Shown here: one piece after another, positions 1 to 9,019 of the stretch
How positions within the stretch are numbered: the first letter of the stretch is position 1
How the letters are laid out: the number at the start of each line of letters is the position of its first letter
Source of the DNA: Maritimibacter alkaliphilus HTCC2654
GTDB lineage: Bacteria > Pseudomonadota > Alphaproteobacteria > Rhodobacterales > Rhodobacteraceae
DNA length: 64,000 bases
Direction: 5' to 3'
NCBI RefSeq assembly: GCF_000152805.1
Contig: NZ_CH902578.1
Location: forward strand, 2,861,029 to 2,925,028
The notes under the pieces: generated by a model
Databases searched by the model: none
Seen by the model: the letters and a program-made list of their open reading frames with translations, nothing else
Told to the model about the DNA's origin: nothing
Translations under genes and position numbers: made by a program

Positions 1-1225
<1,225 letters not shown>

Positions 1226-1310
1226 TCCAGTAGAAGCGAGGTTTCGACCCGCTTGGATAATCAAGAGCATACTATCTACACAACTCTTGACTTGGACGTG
1301 TCTCTTTCTT

Positions 1311-1427
1311 GGTGTGGTGGTCATAGCGCGAGCAAAACACCCGGCTCCATCCCGAACCCGGCCGTTAAGTGCCGTAGCGCCGATGGTACTGCGTCTTAAG
1401 ACGTGGGAGAGTAGGTCACCGCCACAC
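1311..1427 (+). rRNA. 5S ribosomal RNA
   Basis: The 5S rRNA starts with GGTGTGGTGG and ends with CCGCCACACC, which pair to form terminal helix I. The conserved CCCGAACCCGGCCGTTAAG and GGGAGAGTAGGTC segments lie between them. It sits about 85 bases after the 23S 3' end, as usual for an rrn operon. The spacer contains a short complementary stretch (CAAGAG...CTCTTG) that is probably used in processing. Exact ends are uncertain by a few bases. Confidence 0.96.
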
Positions 1428-1472
1428 CTAGTAAGAGACATGTTCGTATCTCTCTGACGATGCTTCAGACGA

Positions 1473-1509
1473 AAAACCGCCGGCCCTCGAGGCCGGCGGT
1501 TTTCGTTTT
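1473..1509 (+). terminator. rho-independent terminator of the rrn operon
   Basis: A perfect 13-bp stem (AAAACCGCCGGCC / GGCCGGCGGTTTT) with a CTCGA loop is followed by a U-rich tail. It lies about 45 bases after the 5S gene. It ends the rRNA transcript before the oppositely oriented gene that begins its 3' end at 1532, and probably works in both directions. Confidence 0.9.
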
Positions 1510-1531
1510 CAGACCAACGACTTCCGGTACA

Positions 1532-2674
1532 TCACGCTGTTTCGAGTGTCTCCACGCTCAATACGGTCGGCAAATGCTGCGCGATCTCGACCCAGGTCTC
1601 ACCCGCGTCGGTGGTCGCGAAGATCGAGCCGGTATTCGTTCCGAAATAAACGCCACCGTTTGACGAAGAATCCACCGCCATCGCCTGTCGCAGCACGGTG
1701 AAGAAGCAGTTTTCCTGCGGCAACCCCTCACGCATCGCCTCCCATGTCTCCCCCGCATCGGTGGATCGCCAGACCGCGGCCTTCGCATCCGGGGGAAACC
1801 GCCCCTGAATGTCGCCGTTCAGCGGAATCGTCCAGATCGTCTGCGGATCTTGGGGATGCACGGCGATCGGAAACCCGAAGGATGATGGCAGGCCTTCGGT
1901 GATGTCGTGCCAGTTCTGCCCGCCGTCGTTCGAGCGGAACACGCCGTGATGGTTCTGCTGGTAAATCAAACCATCGTCGGACGGCGCGCGCATCATGTTG
2001 TGCACGCAATGACCTATTTCGCGCGTATGTTCGTGATCGTGCTGCTTCGGGTTCTCAGCATTGTCGAGCCGATTGGACCGTTCCCACGTTTCGCCGTCGT
2101 CTTCAGTCGTAAAGACACCGGCGGCCGAAATCGCGATGGTCATGTGACCCGGCTTGGTCGGGTGGGGAAGCATTGTGTGAAGCGTCAGCCCAGCACCACC
2201 GGGGTTCCAGCTTTCGCGAGTCGGATGATTGGTGAGCCCCGGGACACGGTCCCATGTCGCACCACCATCGGTGGATTTGAAAAAATGTGCCGGTTTGGAC
2301 CCCGCGTAAACCGTCCCATGGGCGCAAGTCAGCGACCAGATCGACACGAGGTCGTTGGGAAAGGGCGCTTCTGGCGGCACCCCGCCGATCATTTCCGCAA
2401 AGCCGGGATCGTTCGCAGCCCATTCGGCCATCATGCCGTTGGACAGTTGCGACAAGGTCCATGTCTCCCCGTCATCGGTCGAGCGCCAGATCCCGGCCCC
2501 CGTCCACTCGCCACCTCCTCCGGCCCAGAGGTGGCCGGTCTTGGGGTCGCCGACGACGTGGTTGATAGGCCATAGATCGCAATGCGGCCCGGTCAGTGAC
2601 CAAGTCTTGCGGTCGTCGGATGAGGTCAAAATGAACGCGCCCTTCGTCGTCCCGACCAGAACCCTGTGTCTCAC
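1532..2674 (-). CDS. cytosolic BNR/Asp-box beta-propeller protein (sialidase-like fold)
   Basis: The 380-residue protein is built of Asp-box repeats (S/T-x-D-x-G-x-T-W). Copies visible in order include SSDDRKTW, STDDGETW, STDGGATW, TEDDGETW, SNDGGQNW, STDAGETW and TTDAGETW, which implies a six- or seven-bladed propeller. There is no signal peptide or membrane segment, so it should be cytosolic, unlike most sialidases and VPS10-type propellers. The start is GTG with a GGAGG ribosome site about nine bases upstream. No sialidase catalytic set was recognised, so an enzymatic role should not be assumed. The family is annotated generically as WD40/YVTN/BNR-like; the function is unknown. Confidence 0.85.
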   Translation of the reverse strand: MRHRVLVGTTKGAFILTSSDDRKTWSLTGPHCDLWPINHVVGDPKTGHLWAGGGGEWTGAGIWRSTDDGETWTLSQLSNGMMAEWAANDPGFAEMIGGVPPEAPFPNDLVSIWSLTCAHGTVYAGSKPAHFFKSTDGGATWDRVPGLTNHPTRESWNPGGAGLTLHTMLPHPTKPGHMTIAISAAGVFTTEDDGETWERSNRLDNAENPKQHDHEHTREIGHCVHNMMRAPSDDGLIYQQNHHGVFRSNDGGQNWHDITEGLPSSFGFPIAVHPQDPQTIWTIPLNGDIQGRFPPDAKAAVWRSTDAGETWEAMREGLPQENCFFTVLRQAMAVDSSSNGGVYFGTNTGSIFATTDAGETWVEIAQHLPTVLSVETLETA

Positions 2675-2752
2675 CGAAAATCCTCCAGAAAATCGTTATA
2701 GGCGGAGCGTAGCACAGAACGATTTTCCAGCGGTGCCATTCTTGCATGGCCC

Positions 2753-3970
2753 CTACAAGAACGGGCGGGATCGCATGATCCGCAGGCCCGCTCGACGAAA
2801 GTGCCCCGGCGGGCGCGCGGCACCGCCTTCCCGTTCGAGCTGATCCAGACTTTCATGCACCCGCTGGGCAAGCTCCGGCCGACCGGAACGCGATGCAAGC
2901 GCGTCGGCCCCCGCGCGGGCGAGGTCGATCCGGGCGTGCGCCAAGATCGTCAGCGCATGAAATATGCGACTGTCCGGGTGTCTGCCGACCGCCGTGTAGG
3001 CCGCGAACGTGTCGGCGTCGACCGGACCACGGCAAAGCGCCCAAGTCAGACCGCACTGATCCATCTGCTCCGGCGTGAGCGGCAGTGTCATACGCTCGCC
3101 CGAGTGCGCGACCGAAAACGCGTCCTCCGGCCCGACGGGTTCGATGCCGATCCGCCTCAACGCGGCCGCGGGATAAGCTGCGCGCCCTGCGTCGAGCACG
3201 GCCATCGCCTTTGGCACGGTCCCGAAAATCTCCGCCTTCCGCCGCAGGGCGTCGAGCGCGCCGGGTACGTTGATCCGTTCCAACCATGGCCTCAATTCCT
3301 CGAGCCGGTCGTCGGGCGTCATGTCGTCCCGCCCCAACTGCGACTGAAATTTCAGGTGTGTCGGTGCGGCGAGCCCGGCGACCCTCACACGCGGTTCGTT
3401 CAAGAATTTCAACCACATACGGAAGTCCGAGCCTGTGCCGGGTGGCCCCGGGGCCCAGCCTTCGGACAAGTTCAGATAGGCGCTGCGGCGGAATGCGACG
3501 GGGTTCAACGCGGTGAAGACCAGTGGCCGAGGGAGATTGCGACTCTTTCGGGCAAGCCCGGGCCACGCGTAATTCGCCATCCGCCAACTCACGAACCCCT
3601 TCACCCCGATACGGATATCGCCACCGATGACCCAGTCGGCCCGGTCTAACGCGCCGGTCAGGGTCCGCAGGTGACTTTCATGCCAGATGTCGTCATCGCC
3701 CAGATGGCATACGAATTCGGCGGAGGAGCCTCGAACGACAGGGTCGCGATAGGCTTCGCCATATGCCTTGCCCTTGGGGTGCGGCAGATACCGGATGCGG
3801 TCGTCAGAAGCGGTCAAATCCGCCATGATCTCGTCGGTGCGCGCGGGCGCTCCGTCCCCGATCACGACCAGTTCCCAATCCGGATCGGTCTGAGCTTGAA
3901 CACTCGGGATCGCGGCAAGTAAGGTGTCCGCATGCGAATGCGTAGGGCAAATGATGAGTGTCCGGGCCAT
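2753..3970 (-). CDS. family 2 glycosyltransferase
   Basis: The 405-residue protein opens with TLIICPTHSHADTL and DWELVVIGDGA, the GT-A nucleotide-binding start of GT2 enzymes. It carries HLGDDDIW near residue 90, the DxD-type motif that binds metal and nucleotide sugar. The C-terminal third is not a recognised catalytic domain and may bind partner or acceptor. The substrate cannot be read from sequence. The gene faces the RmlC-like gene with only about 32 bases between the two starts, so their promoters must overlap each other or the coding regions. The pairing suggests a small saccharide-modification function, but no other sugar genes are near. Confidence 0.85.
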   Translation of the reverse strand: MARTLIICPTHSHADTLLAAIPSVQAQTDPDWELVVIGDGAPARTDEIMADLTASDDRIRYLPHPKGKAYGEAYRDPVVRGSSAEFVCHLGDDDIWHESHLRTLTGALDRADWVIGGDIRIGVKGFVSWRMANYAWPGLARKSRNLPRPLVFTALNPVAFRRSAYLNLSEGWAPGPPGTGSDFRMWLKFLNEPRVRVAGLAAPTHLKFQSQLGRDDMTPDDRLEELRPWLERINVPGALDALRRKAEIFGTVPKAMAVLDAGRAAYPAAALRRIGIEPVGPEDAFSVAHSGERMTLPLTPEQMDQCGLTWALCRGPVDADTFAAYTAVGRHPDSRIFHALTILAHARIDLARAGADALASRSGRPELAQRVHESLDQLEREGGAARPPGHFRRAGLRIMRSRPFL

Positions 3971-4002
3971 ATCTCAACCTATCCAGCAGGTGCTCCGGTT
4001 CA

Positions 4003-4584
4003 ATGGAAAAACCCAACAGTCTGAACGCTCTACCCCGTCTGGGCATGACGATCGAGCGTCGGACGATCAAGGGGTTGTGGCGGCTGATCCCGGAACCAGC
4101 GGGGGATGAACGGGGCTTTTTCGTCGAGACGTTCCGCCAAAGCCTGATCGCGTCCGAGATGGGTCGCCCCTATGTCTTCGCGCAAAGCAATCATTCCCGT
4201 TCGGTCGCGCGGACGTTGCGCGGGTTTCGCACGGAACCATGGGACAAGGCGATCTACGTCACGCGCGGCACTGCGCTGGTGGTCGTCGTCGACCCCCGCC
4301 CGGACAGCCCGACGTATCGCGAGCATGAGACATTTCTGATCGGCGATGCCCCGGGCGACCGACACCGGATCGTCGTCTCACGTGGGTTGGCGAACGCGTT
4401 CTACTGCCTCACCGATGTGGATTACGTGAACGACGTGTCGGAAGAGTACCGACCCACGGGACGCCGCGGGTTCCACTGGTCCGCTCCCGGACTGGGCATC
4501 GACTGGCCGGACACCACCCCGATTCTCTCCGACGCCGATGCCAACCTGCCCTCGTTCGACGTGTTCGTCGAAGACCGACGTTAA
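4003..4584 (+). CDS. dTDP-4-dehydrorhamnose 3,5-epimerase-family cupin, catalytic histidines missing
   Basis: This 193-residue protein has the RmlC layout: DERGFFVETFRQ, then NHSRS...LRG, and GLGIDWP near the C-terminus. Active RmlC enzymes have RGLHYQ, where the His is the catalytic base, and a FAHGF motif. Here these read RGFRTEPW and LANAF, so both histidines are absent. A Tyr is kept near the usual position (DYVND). It may be a different sugar epimerase or isomerase, or a binding protein. ATG 4003 has a weak AGG ribosome site; an in-frame ATG at 3958 would overlap the facing gene, and ATG 4045 is also possible. Confidence 0.8.
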   Translation: MEKPNSLNALPRLGMTIERRTIKGLWRLIPEPAGDERGFFVETFRQSLIASEMGRPYVFAQSNHSRSVARTLRGFRTEPWDKAIYVTRGTALVVVVDPRPDSPTYREHETFLIGDAPGDRHRIVVSRGLANAFYCLTDVDYVNDVSEEYRPTGRRGFHWSAPGLGIDWPDTTPILSDADANLPSFDVFVEDRR

Positions 4585-4624
4585 GCGACGGAAAAAAGCG
4601 GGAAAATTAATCGCTTCTCCCCCC

Positions 4625-4653
4625 TTGCGGCCCGAAGCGACAAGGCATATTAC
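4625..4653 (+). promoter_or_regulatory. sigma-70-type promoter of tRNA-fMet
   Basis: TTGCGG (4625-4630) and TATTAC (4648-4653) are separated by 17 bases, close to the vegetative consensus. The -10 element ends 15 bases before the tRNA 5' end, which suits a short processed leader. This would let the tRNA be transcribed independently of the rRNA operon. Confidence 0.6.
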
Positions 4654-4668
4654 ACCCGAACGAATTGG

Positions 4669-4745
<77 letters not shown>

Positions 4746-4751
4746 AAAAAA

Positions 4752-4795
4752 CCGAACGCCCGGTGGCCGCAAGGCCCCGGGCGTTCGGCTTTCTT
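4752..4795 (+). terminator. intrinsic terminator after tRNA-fMet
   Basis: A perfect 12-bp stem, CCGAACGCCCGG with CCGGGCGTTCGG, continues into GGCC/GGCC closed by a GCAA tetraloop, and is followed by CTTTCTT. It begins six bases after the tRNA end. It also separates the tRNA from the converging receptor gene. Confidence 0.88.
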
Positions 4796-4908
4796 GGGCA
4801 GGCGCATATGTGACGATGCCTGATCGCAACGACCGCTTTCAACGACTTCGGCACGAGAACAGAAACGCCCCCCGGAAGCGGGCGGCGTTTCGCAGGCATG
4901 ACCCGGCC

Positions 4909-6903
4909 TTAGAACGTCTTCGCGACCGTGAACTTGAACGTCCGACCCGGCGCGGCGCGCGTGGCCAGATGCGGGGTATAGTTCAGGTCAAACAGGTTCT
5001 CGACCCCGAGCCGGAACTCGGCCCCGCCGAAGAACCCGTCCTGCGGCGCATAGGTCGCGCGCAGATTGTGGACGAGCGATGCGGGCGTCGGGGTCGTCGC
5101 GCGGTTCATCGCAAAGTCATAGACCGCTTCCCAGCTCAGGTCGTATTCCTCGCCCCAGCGTTTTCCGACCGTGACGCGAAGCTGGTCCGCCGGTGTCCCG
5201 GCCCAGTTCCCGCCCGCGCCCGGCGTCGTGTCCATCCCGCGTGAGAAGTTGGCGTTCACGTCCGTATAGAACCCGCTCGCCATCGAATAAGACCCTTCCA
5301 GTTCCACGCCATAGAACATCGCGTTGGTGATGGGTGCGGCTGTCGCGGTCGTGTAGGAGGTGATGTCGCGGACATTGGTCCGATACACGTTGGCTTTCAG
5401 GCTCAACTGGTCGCCATCCAGGAACACCGATCCACGGTCGAAGGACAACCCCGCCTCGTAGCTGACCGCTTTTTCCGACTGGGTCATATAGGCCGGGTTG
5501 GTGAGGTCATCCATGATCGGCAGGTTCTCGGTATAGGCCGCCGAGGCGAAGACCGCGAAGCCGGAGTTGCCGAATTCGTAGCGTGCCGTTGCGCCCCCCA
5601 TGAAGGCATCGTTGGTGTAGTAGGCATAGGCCGGTCCACCCACGCGCTGCGTTTCATACCGCACCGCGGGGGTGAAGGTCAGGCCGCCCCATGTCATGTC
5701 ATCCACTGCGAACACGGCGATGCGGCGGTCGGTGCCACCCGGCGCGGACGAGGCGTCGAGCCGTTCCTTGAAGATGTATTCGGCCCCGATGCGCAGATCG
5801 TGCTGGATCATCCCGGTCGCGAACAGCGACTGGTTCTTCAGGGTCAGTTTGGTTGTCTCATACCGGTGGTCGGCATCGACGAGGGGTTGAAGGAACGGGA
5901 AGGTGGGTGTGCCCTCCAGCGGGGACGACCCGGCGACATAGGCGCTGTCGATCTGCTGGTCGGCATAGGACAGGTTGGCCGAGAAATTGATTAGGTCGGT
6001 CGTGGGCGAGTCGTATTCATAGCGTAGGGTCGCCGTCCGCGAATGCACGGTCCTATCGACGTTCCCGAACATTCCACCCGTGGTCGCGAAGGAATCGTAA
6101 GGCGTGTCCAGCTCGGTCGAGTTGGTGTCGGAATAGGTCGCGCGGATCGAATGCTCGTTGGCGTTTCCGAAGGTATAGAGCATCCCGACAGAATAGCTGG
6201 GCAGCGCATAGCCCTGCGTCGTGATCGGCGCACCGCTGCCGTCCACCGGAATGTCCTGCATCCGGTAGGTGTAGTTCCCGATGACGCCGAAGTTCTCAGT
6301 CGGTTGCCAAGCCGCGATGGTGGACGAGGCAAGCTGCGAACCGTTCGTGCCATACTGAATCGTCTGGCGCAGTTTGAACCCGGTCTCGCCGCCGGTGATG
6401 TCGATGGCGTCCTTGGTTTCGGCCCGGATCAGACCGCCGATGATGCCGGAGCCGTATTCGAACGTCCCCGCGATGCCGCGAATGACGCTGACTTGCTTGT
6501 AAAGCTCGGGGTCGGTGTAAAGCTGGGTGCCGATCCGGTAGAGCTCCTCGGACCCGACATTCGCACCGTCCAGCTGGATCGCGACCTTCTGGTCCGTGCC
6601 ATAGGTGCCGTTCGCGCCGAAGCCGCGGATGTTGATGCCGGAGCCCTGCGGCGTGTTGCCGTTGATCAGGTTCACGCCCGGCACGGTTTCGACCAGTTCG
6701 GCGATGGTCCCCGCCTGACGGTCGTCCATCTCTTCGCGGTCGATCTCGGTCTCAGCGATGGCGGTGTCGGTCTGCACCTCGCGTTTGGATTCGGCCAGAA
6801 GCACGGTGTCGAGTTCGAATGTCTCCTGCGCGAACGCGGGCAGCGAGACACAGGTGGCAGCACTGGCAAGCAGCGCCGCGCGCAAGCGTACATGCGCGGT
6901 CAT
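4909..6903 (-). CDS. hmuR: TonB-dependent outer-membrane receptor, probable haem/haemophore receptor
   Basis: The 664-residue protein has a signal peptide ending at PAFA-Q. A TonB-dependent plug domain follows (TIAELVETVPGVNL, INIRGFG, VAIQLDGA, VSVIRGIAG), then a 22-strand type barrel ending in the expected C-terminal Phe. Its position facing hmuSTUV-exbBD-tonB identifies haem as the likely ligand. The FRAP and NPNL motifs common in haem receptors are not clear: the matching region reads AYTENLP and NPAYMTQSEKAVSYE. I chose ATG 6903 because GGAAGG lies seven bases upstream; an in-frame ATG at 6927 has no ribosome site. Confidence 0.85.
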   Translation of the reverse strand: MTAHVRLRAALLASAATCVSLPAFAQETFELDTVLLAESKREVQTDTAIAETEIDREEMDDRQAGTIAELVETVPGVNLINGNTPQGSGINIRGFGANGTYGTDQKVAIQLDGANVGSEELYRIGTQLYTDPELYKQVSVIRGIAGTFEYGSGIIGGLIRAETKDAIDITGGETGFKLRQTIQYGTNGSQLASSTIAAWQPTENFGVIGNYTYRMQDIPVDGSGAPITTQGYALPSYSVGMLYTFGNANEHSIRATYSDTNSTELDTPYDSFATTGGMFGNVDRTVHSRTATLRYEYDSPTTDLINFSANLSYADQQIDSAYVAGSSPLEGTPTFPFLQPLVDADHRYETTKLTLKNQSLFATGMIQHDLRIGAEYIFKERLDASSAPGGTDRRIAVFAVDDMTWGGLTFTPAVRYETQRVGGPAYAYYTNDAFMGGATARYEFGNSGFAVFASAAYTENLPIMDDLTNPAYMTQSEKAVSYEAGLSFDRGSVFLDGDQLSLKANVYRTNVRDITSYTTATAAPITNAMFYGVELEGSYSMASGFYTDVNANFSRGMDTTPGAGGNWAGTPADQLRVTVGKRWGEEYDLSWEAVYDFAMNRATTPTPASLVHNLRATYAPQDGFFGGAEFRLGVENLFDLNYTPHLATRAAPGRTFKFTVAKTF

Positions 6904-7138
6904 GGTCATCCCTTCCATGGTTTTCATGATGTGTGGCTGGCGTGCATATCGCGGTGCTGGCGGGGCGTTTTCGCCCGATCTTTGCGACCGGATCGCAAAG
7001 GACTTGCATCTGCTATTTTAGCTTAGTAATTTAGTCAACAATTCGGACAGGAGCGTCCGAGCATCCGAGCAAAGCGCGGCAAATCAGCCACAGCTAGCCA
7101 GGCAATCACTTACAATCAAAGGAAAAAGGAGCGTCCGC
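6904..7138. promoter_or_regulatory. divergent haem-locus control region with overlapping promoters and inverted repeat
   Basis: Rightward, TTGCAT (7004-7009), a 17-base spacer and TAATTT (7027-7032) form a good vegetative promoter for hmuS. Leftward, TTGACT (complement of 7033-7038) could serve the receptor gene, with a weak -10 near 7010-7016, so the two promoters overlap in one AT-rich block (7012-7040). A perfect inverted repeat, CTTTGCGA-N5-TCGCAAAG (6980-7000), lies just upstream of the hmuS -35. Iron-responsive regulation by Irr, RirA or Fur is expected for such genes, but I cannot assign the repeat to any of them. Confidence 0.55.
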
Positions 7139-8188
7139 ATGGCGGATACGGCTTCCATCTCTGCGCGTGACATCCGGGCTGCTGTTGAGCGGAATACGGG
7201 TCTGAGAGCGCGGGATCTGGCGGAAACGATCGGTGTCTCCGAAGGTGAACTCGTGGCTGCGAAAATCGGGCACGGCACGGTCGCCATCTCGGCCCATCCC
7301 GACGACATCATGGGCGCGGTCCCGGCACTTGGGGAGGTCATGGCGCTGACCCGCACGCCATCCGTCGTGCATGAAAAGGTCGGAACCTACGGTAACTATC
7401 AATCCGGCGCCCATGCCGCGATGGTTCTCCACGACGCGATCGACCTTCGGATCTTTCCGAAGCATTGGGTCTTCGCCTATGCCGTCGAGACCGTGACCGA
7501 GGCCGGCCCGCGCCGGTCGATCCAGGTGTTCGACGCAGCCGGGGATGCAGTTCACAAAATCCACCTGCGCGATGCCTCGCACCACGATCAATGGGCCACC
7601 CTGATCGAAACGCTCGCGCTGCCCGAGCAAAACGACCGCCCCACGGTCGAGCCGCGCGTTCCCCCGTCGCCTGCGCAAGAGCGCCCGGACAGGGCCGAAG
7701 ACCTGCGCAAGGCGTGGAGCGAAATGACGGACACGCACCAGTTCATGCAGCTGACCAAACGGCTGAAGATGAATCGCCTTGGCGCCTACCGCGTGGCCGG
7801 TGCCCCCTTCGTCCGGCGGCTCGACCAGACGGCGGTGGATACGCTGCTCGACCGTCTCGCCAGCACGGCCGTCCCGGTCATGATCTTCGTCGGCAACCAC
7901 GGGTGCATCCAGATTCATTCGGGTCCGGTTCACACGCTGAAACAAGTCGGTCCGTGGAACAACGTCATGGACCCGGGCTTCAATCTGCACCTTCGCTCAG
8001 ACCATATCGCCGAGGTCTATGAGGTTCGCAAACCCACTAAGCGGGGCGAGGCGCTTTCGGTCGAAGCCTTCGACAAGGATGGCGTCATCATCCTCCAGAT
8101 TTTCGGGATGCGGACCAAGGACGCCGATCATGTGGCGGACTTCGGCGCGCTGGTTCAGGGACTCGCAGGGGCCGAGGTGCAGGCATGA
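7139..8188 (+). CDS. hmuS: HmuS/HemS-type haem-degrading or haem-trafficking protein
   Basis: The 349-residue cytosolic protein has two tandem HemS/HmuS domains, roughly residues 20-165 and 195-345, the usual length and layout for the family. Recognisable conserved segments are HEKVGTYGNY in the first half and FVGNHGCIQIHSGPV in the second. Members accept haem from the ABC importer and release iron by haem breakdown or pass haem on. The start ATG has AGGAG eight bases upstream. It is the first gene of the hmu operon, and its stop overlaps the hmuT start (ATGA), which implies coupled translation. Confidence 0.93.
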   Translation: MADTASISARDIRAAVERNTGLRARDLAETIGVSEGELVAAKIGHGTVAISAHPDDIMGAVPALGEVMALTRTPSVVHEKVGTYGNYQSGAHAAMVLHDAIDLRIFPKHWVFAYAVETVTEAGPRRSIQVFDAAGDAVHKIHLRDASHHDQWATLIETLALPEQNDRPTVEPRVPPSPAQERPDRAEDLRKAWSEMTDTHQFMQLTKRLKMNRLGAYRVAGAPFVRRLDQTAVDTLLDRLASTAVPVMIFVGNHGCIQIHSGPVHTLKQVGPWNNVMDPGFNLHLRSDHIAEVYEVRKPTKRGEALSVEAFDKDGVIILQIFGMRTKDADHVADFGALVQGLAGAEVQA

Positions 8189-9018
8189 AGCTCAGTACAT
8201 TTGCGTTTGCGGCGGCCCTGACCGTCACCCCGGTCGCCGGACTGGCCGACCGTGTGTTGTCGATCGGCGGCTCGGTGACCGAGATCGTCTATGCGCTGGG
8301 CGAAGGCGACAGGTTGGTCGCACGCGACTCGACGTCGAACTTTCCCGCCGAGGCGGTGGAATTGCCCGATGTCGGCTACATCCGACAATTGTCCGCCGAG
8401 GGCGTTCTGTCGGTTGCGCCCGACCTTATCTTGATGGAGGGCGGCGCGGGCCCCGCAGAAACCATAGACCTGCTGCGCGAGGCGGAAATCCCGATGGTCG
8501 AGGTCGCCGATGGCTATACGCCGGAAGCAGTTGAAGACAAGATCCGCGCCGTTGCGAAGGCACTGAACGTGCGGGACAAGGGCGAGGCGCTGGCGGCCGA
8601 AGTGCGCGCCCAGATCGCCGAAGCGCGCGCGACGGTCAGCGAAGGCGTGCCGCGCGTCCTGTTCGTCCTGTCGCAGGCATCGGGTCGCATCATGGCTGCG
8701 GGTGAAGGCACCTCGGCCGAAGCGATCATCGAATTGGCGGGGGGCGAAAACGCACTCACCGGTTTCCAAGGCTACAAGCAGATTTCGGAGGAGGCCGTCA
8801 TGGCCGCCGCGCCGGACGTCATCCTGATGATGGATCGCGAGGGCGACCACGCCGTCGCGAATGACGAACTGTTCAGCCAACCGGCGTTCGCGTCCACGCC
8901 AGCCGCCGAGGGCGAGCGCGTGGTTCGCATGGACGGGCTTCTCCTGCTCGGGTTCGGGCCGCGCGTGGGCGAGGCGGTTTCGCAACTCGCCGCAGCCCTT
9001 CACGGCGACGAGGGTTGA
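8185..9018 (+). CDS. hmuT: haem ABC transporter periplasmic binding protein
   Basis: The 277-residue protein has a signal peptide of about 20 residues (ending GLA-DRV) and a class III periplasmic binding fold. It keeps SIGGSVTEIVYALG, DVGYIRQLSAEG with the Tyr that ligates haem in the family, and MMDREGDHAV in the second lobe. It carries haem from the receptor to HmuUV. It overlaps hmuS by four bases and is followed one base later by the hmuU start. Confidence 0.93.
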   Translation: MKLSTFAFAAALTVTPVAGLADRVLSIGGSVTEIVYALGEGDRLVARDSTSNFPAEAVELPDVGYIRQLSAEGVLSVAPDLILMEGGAGPAETIDLLREAEIPMVEVADGYTPEAVEDKIRAVAKALNVRDKGEALAAEVRAQIAEARATVSEGVPRVLFVLSQASGRIMAAGEGTSAEAIIELAGGENALTGFQGYKQISEEAVMAAAPDVILMMDREGDHAVANDELFSQPAFASTPAAEGERVVRMDGLLLLGFGPRVGEAVSQLAAALHGDEG

Positions 9019-9019
9019 G

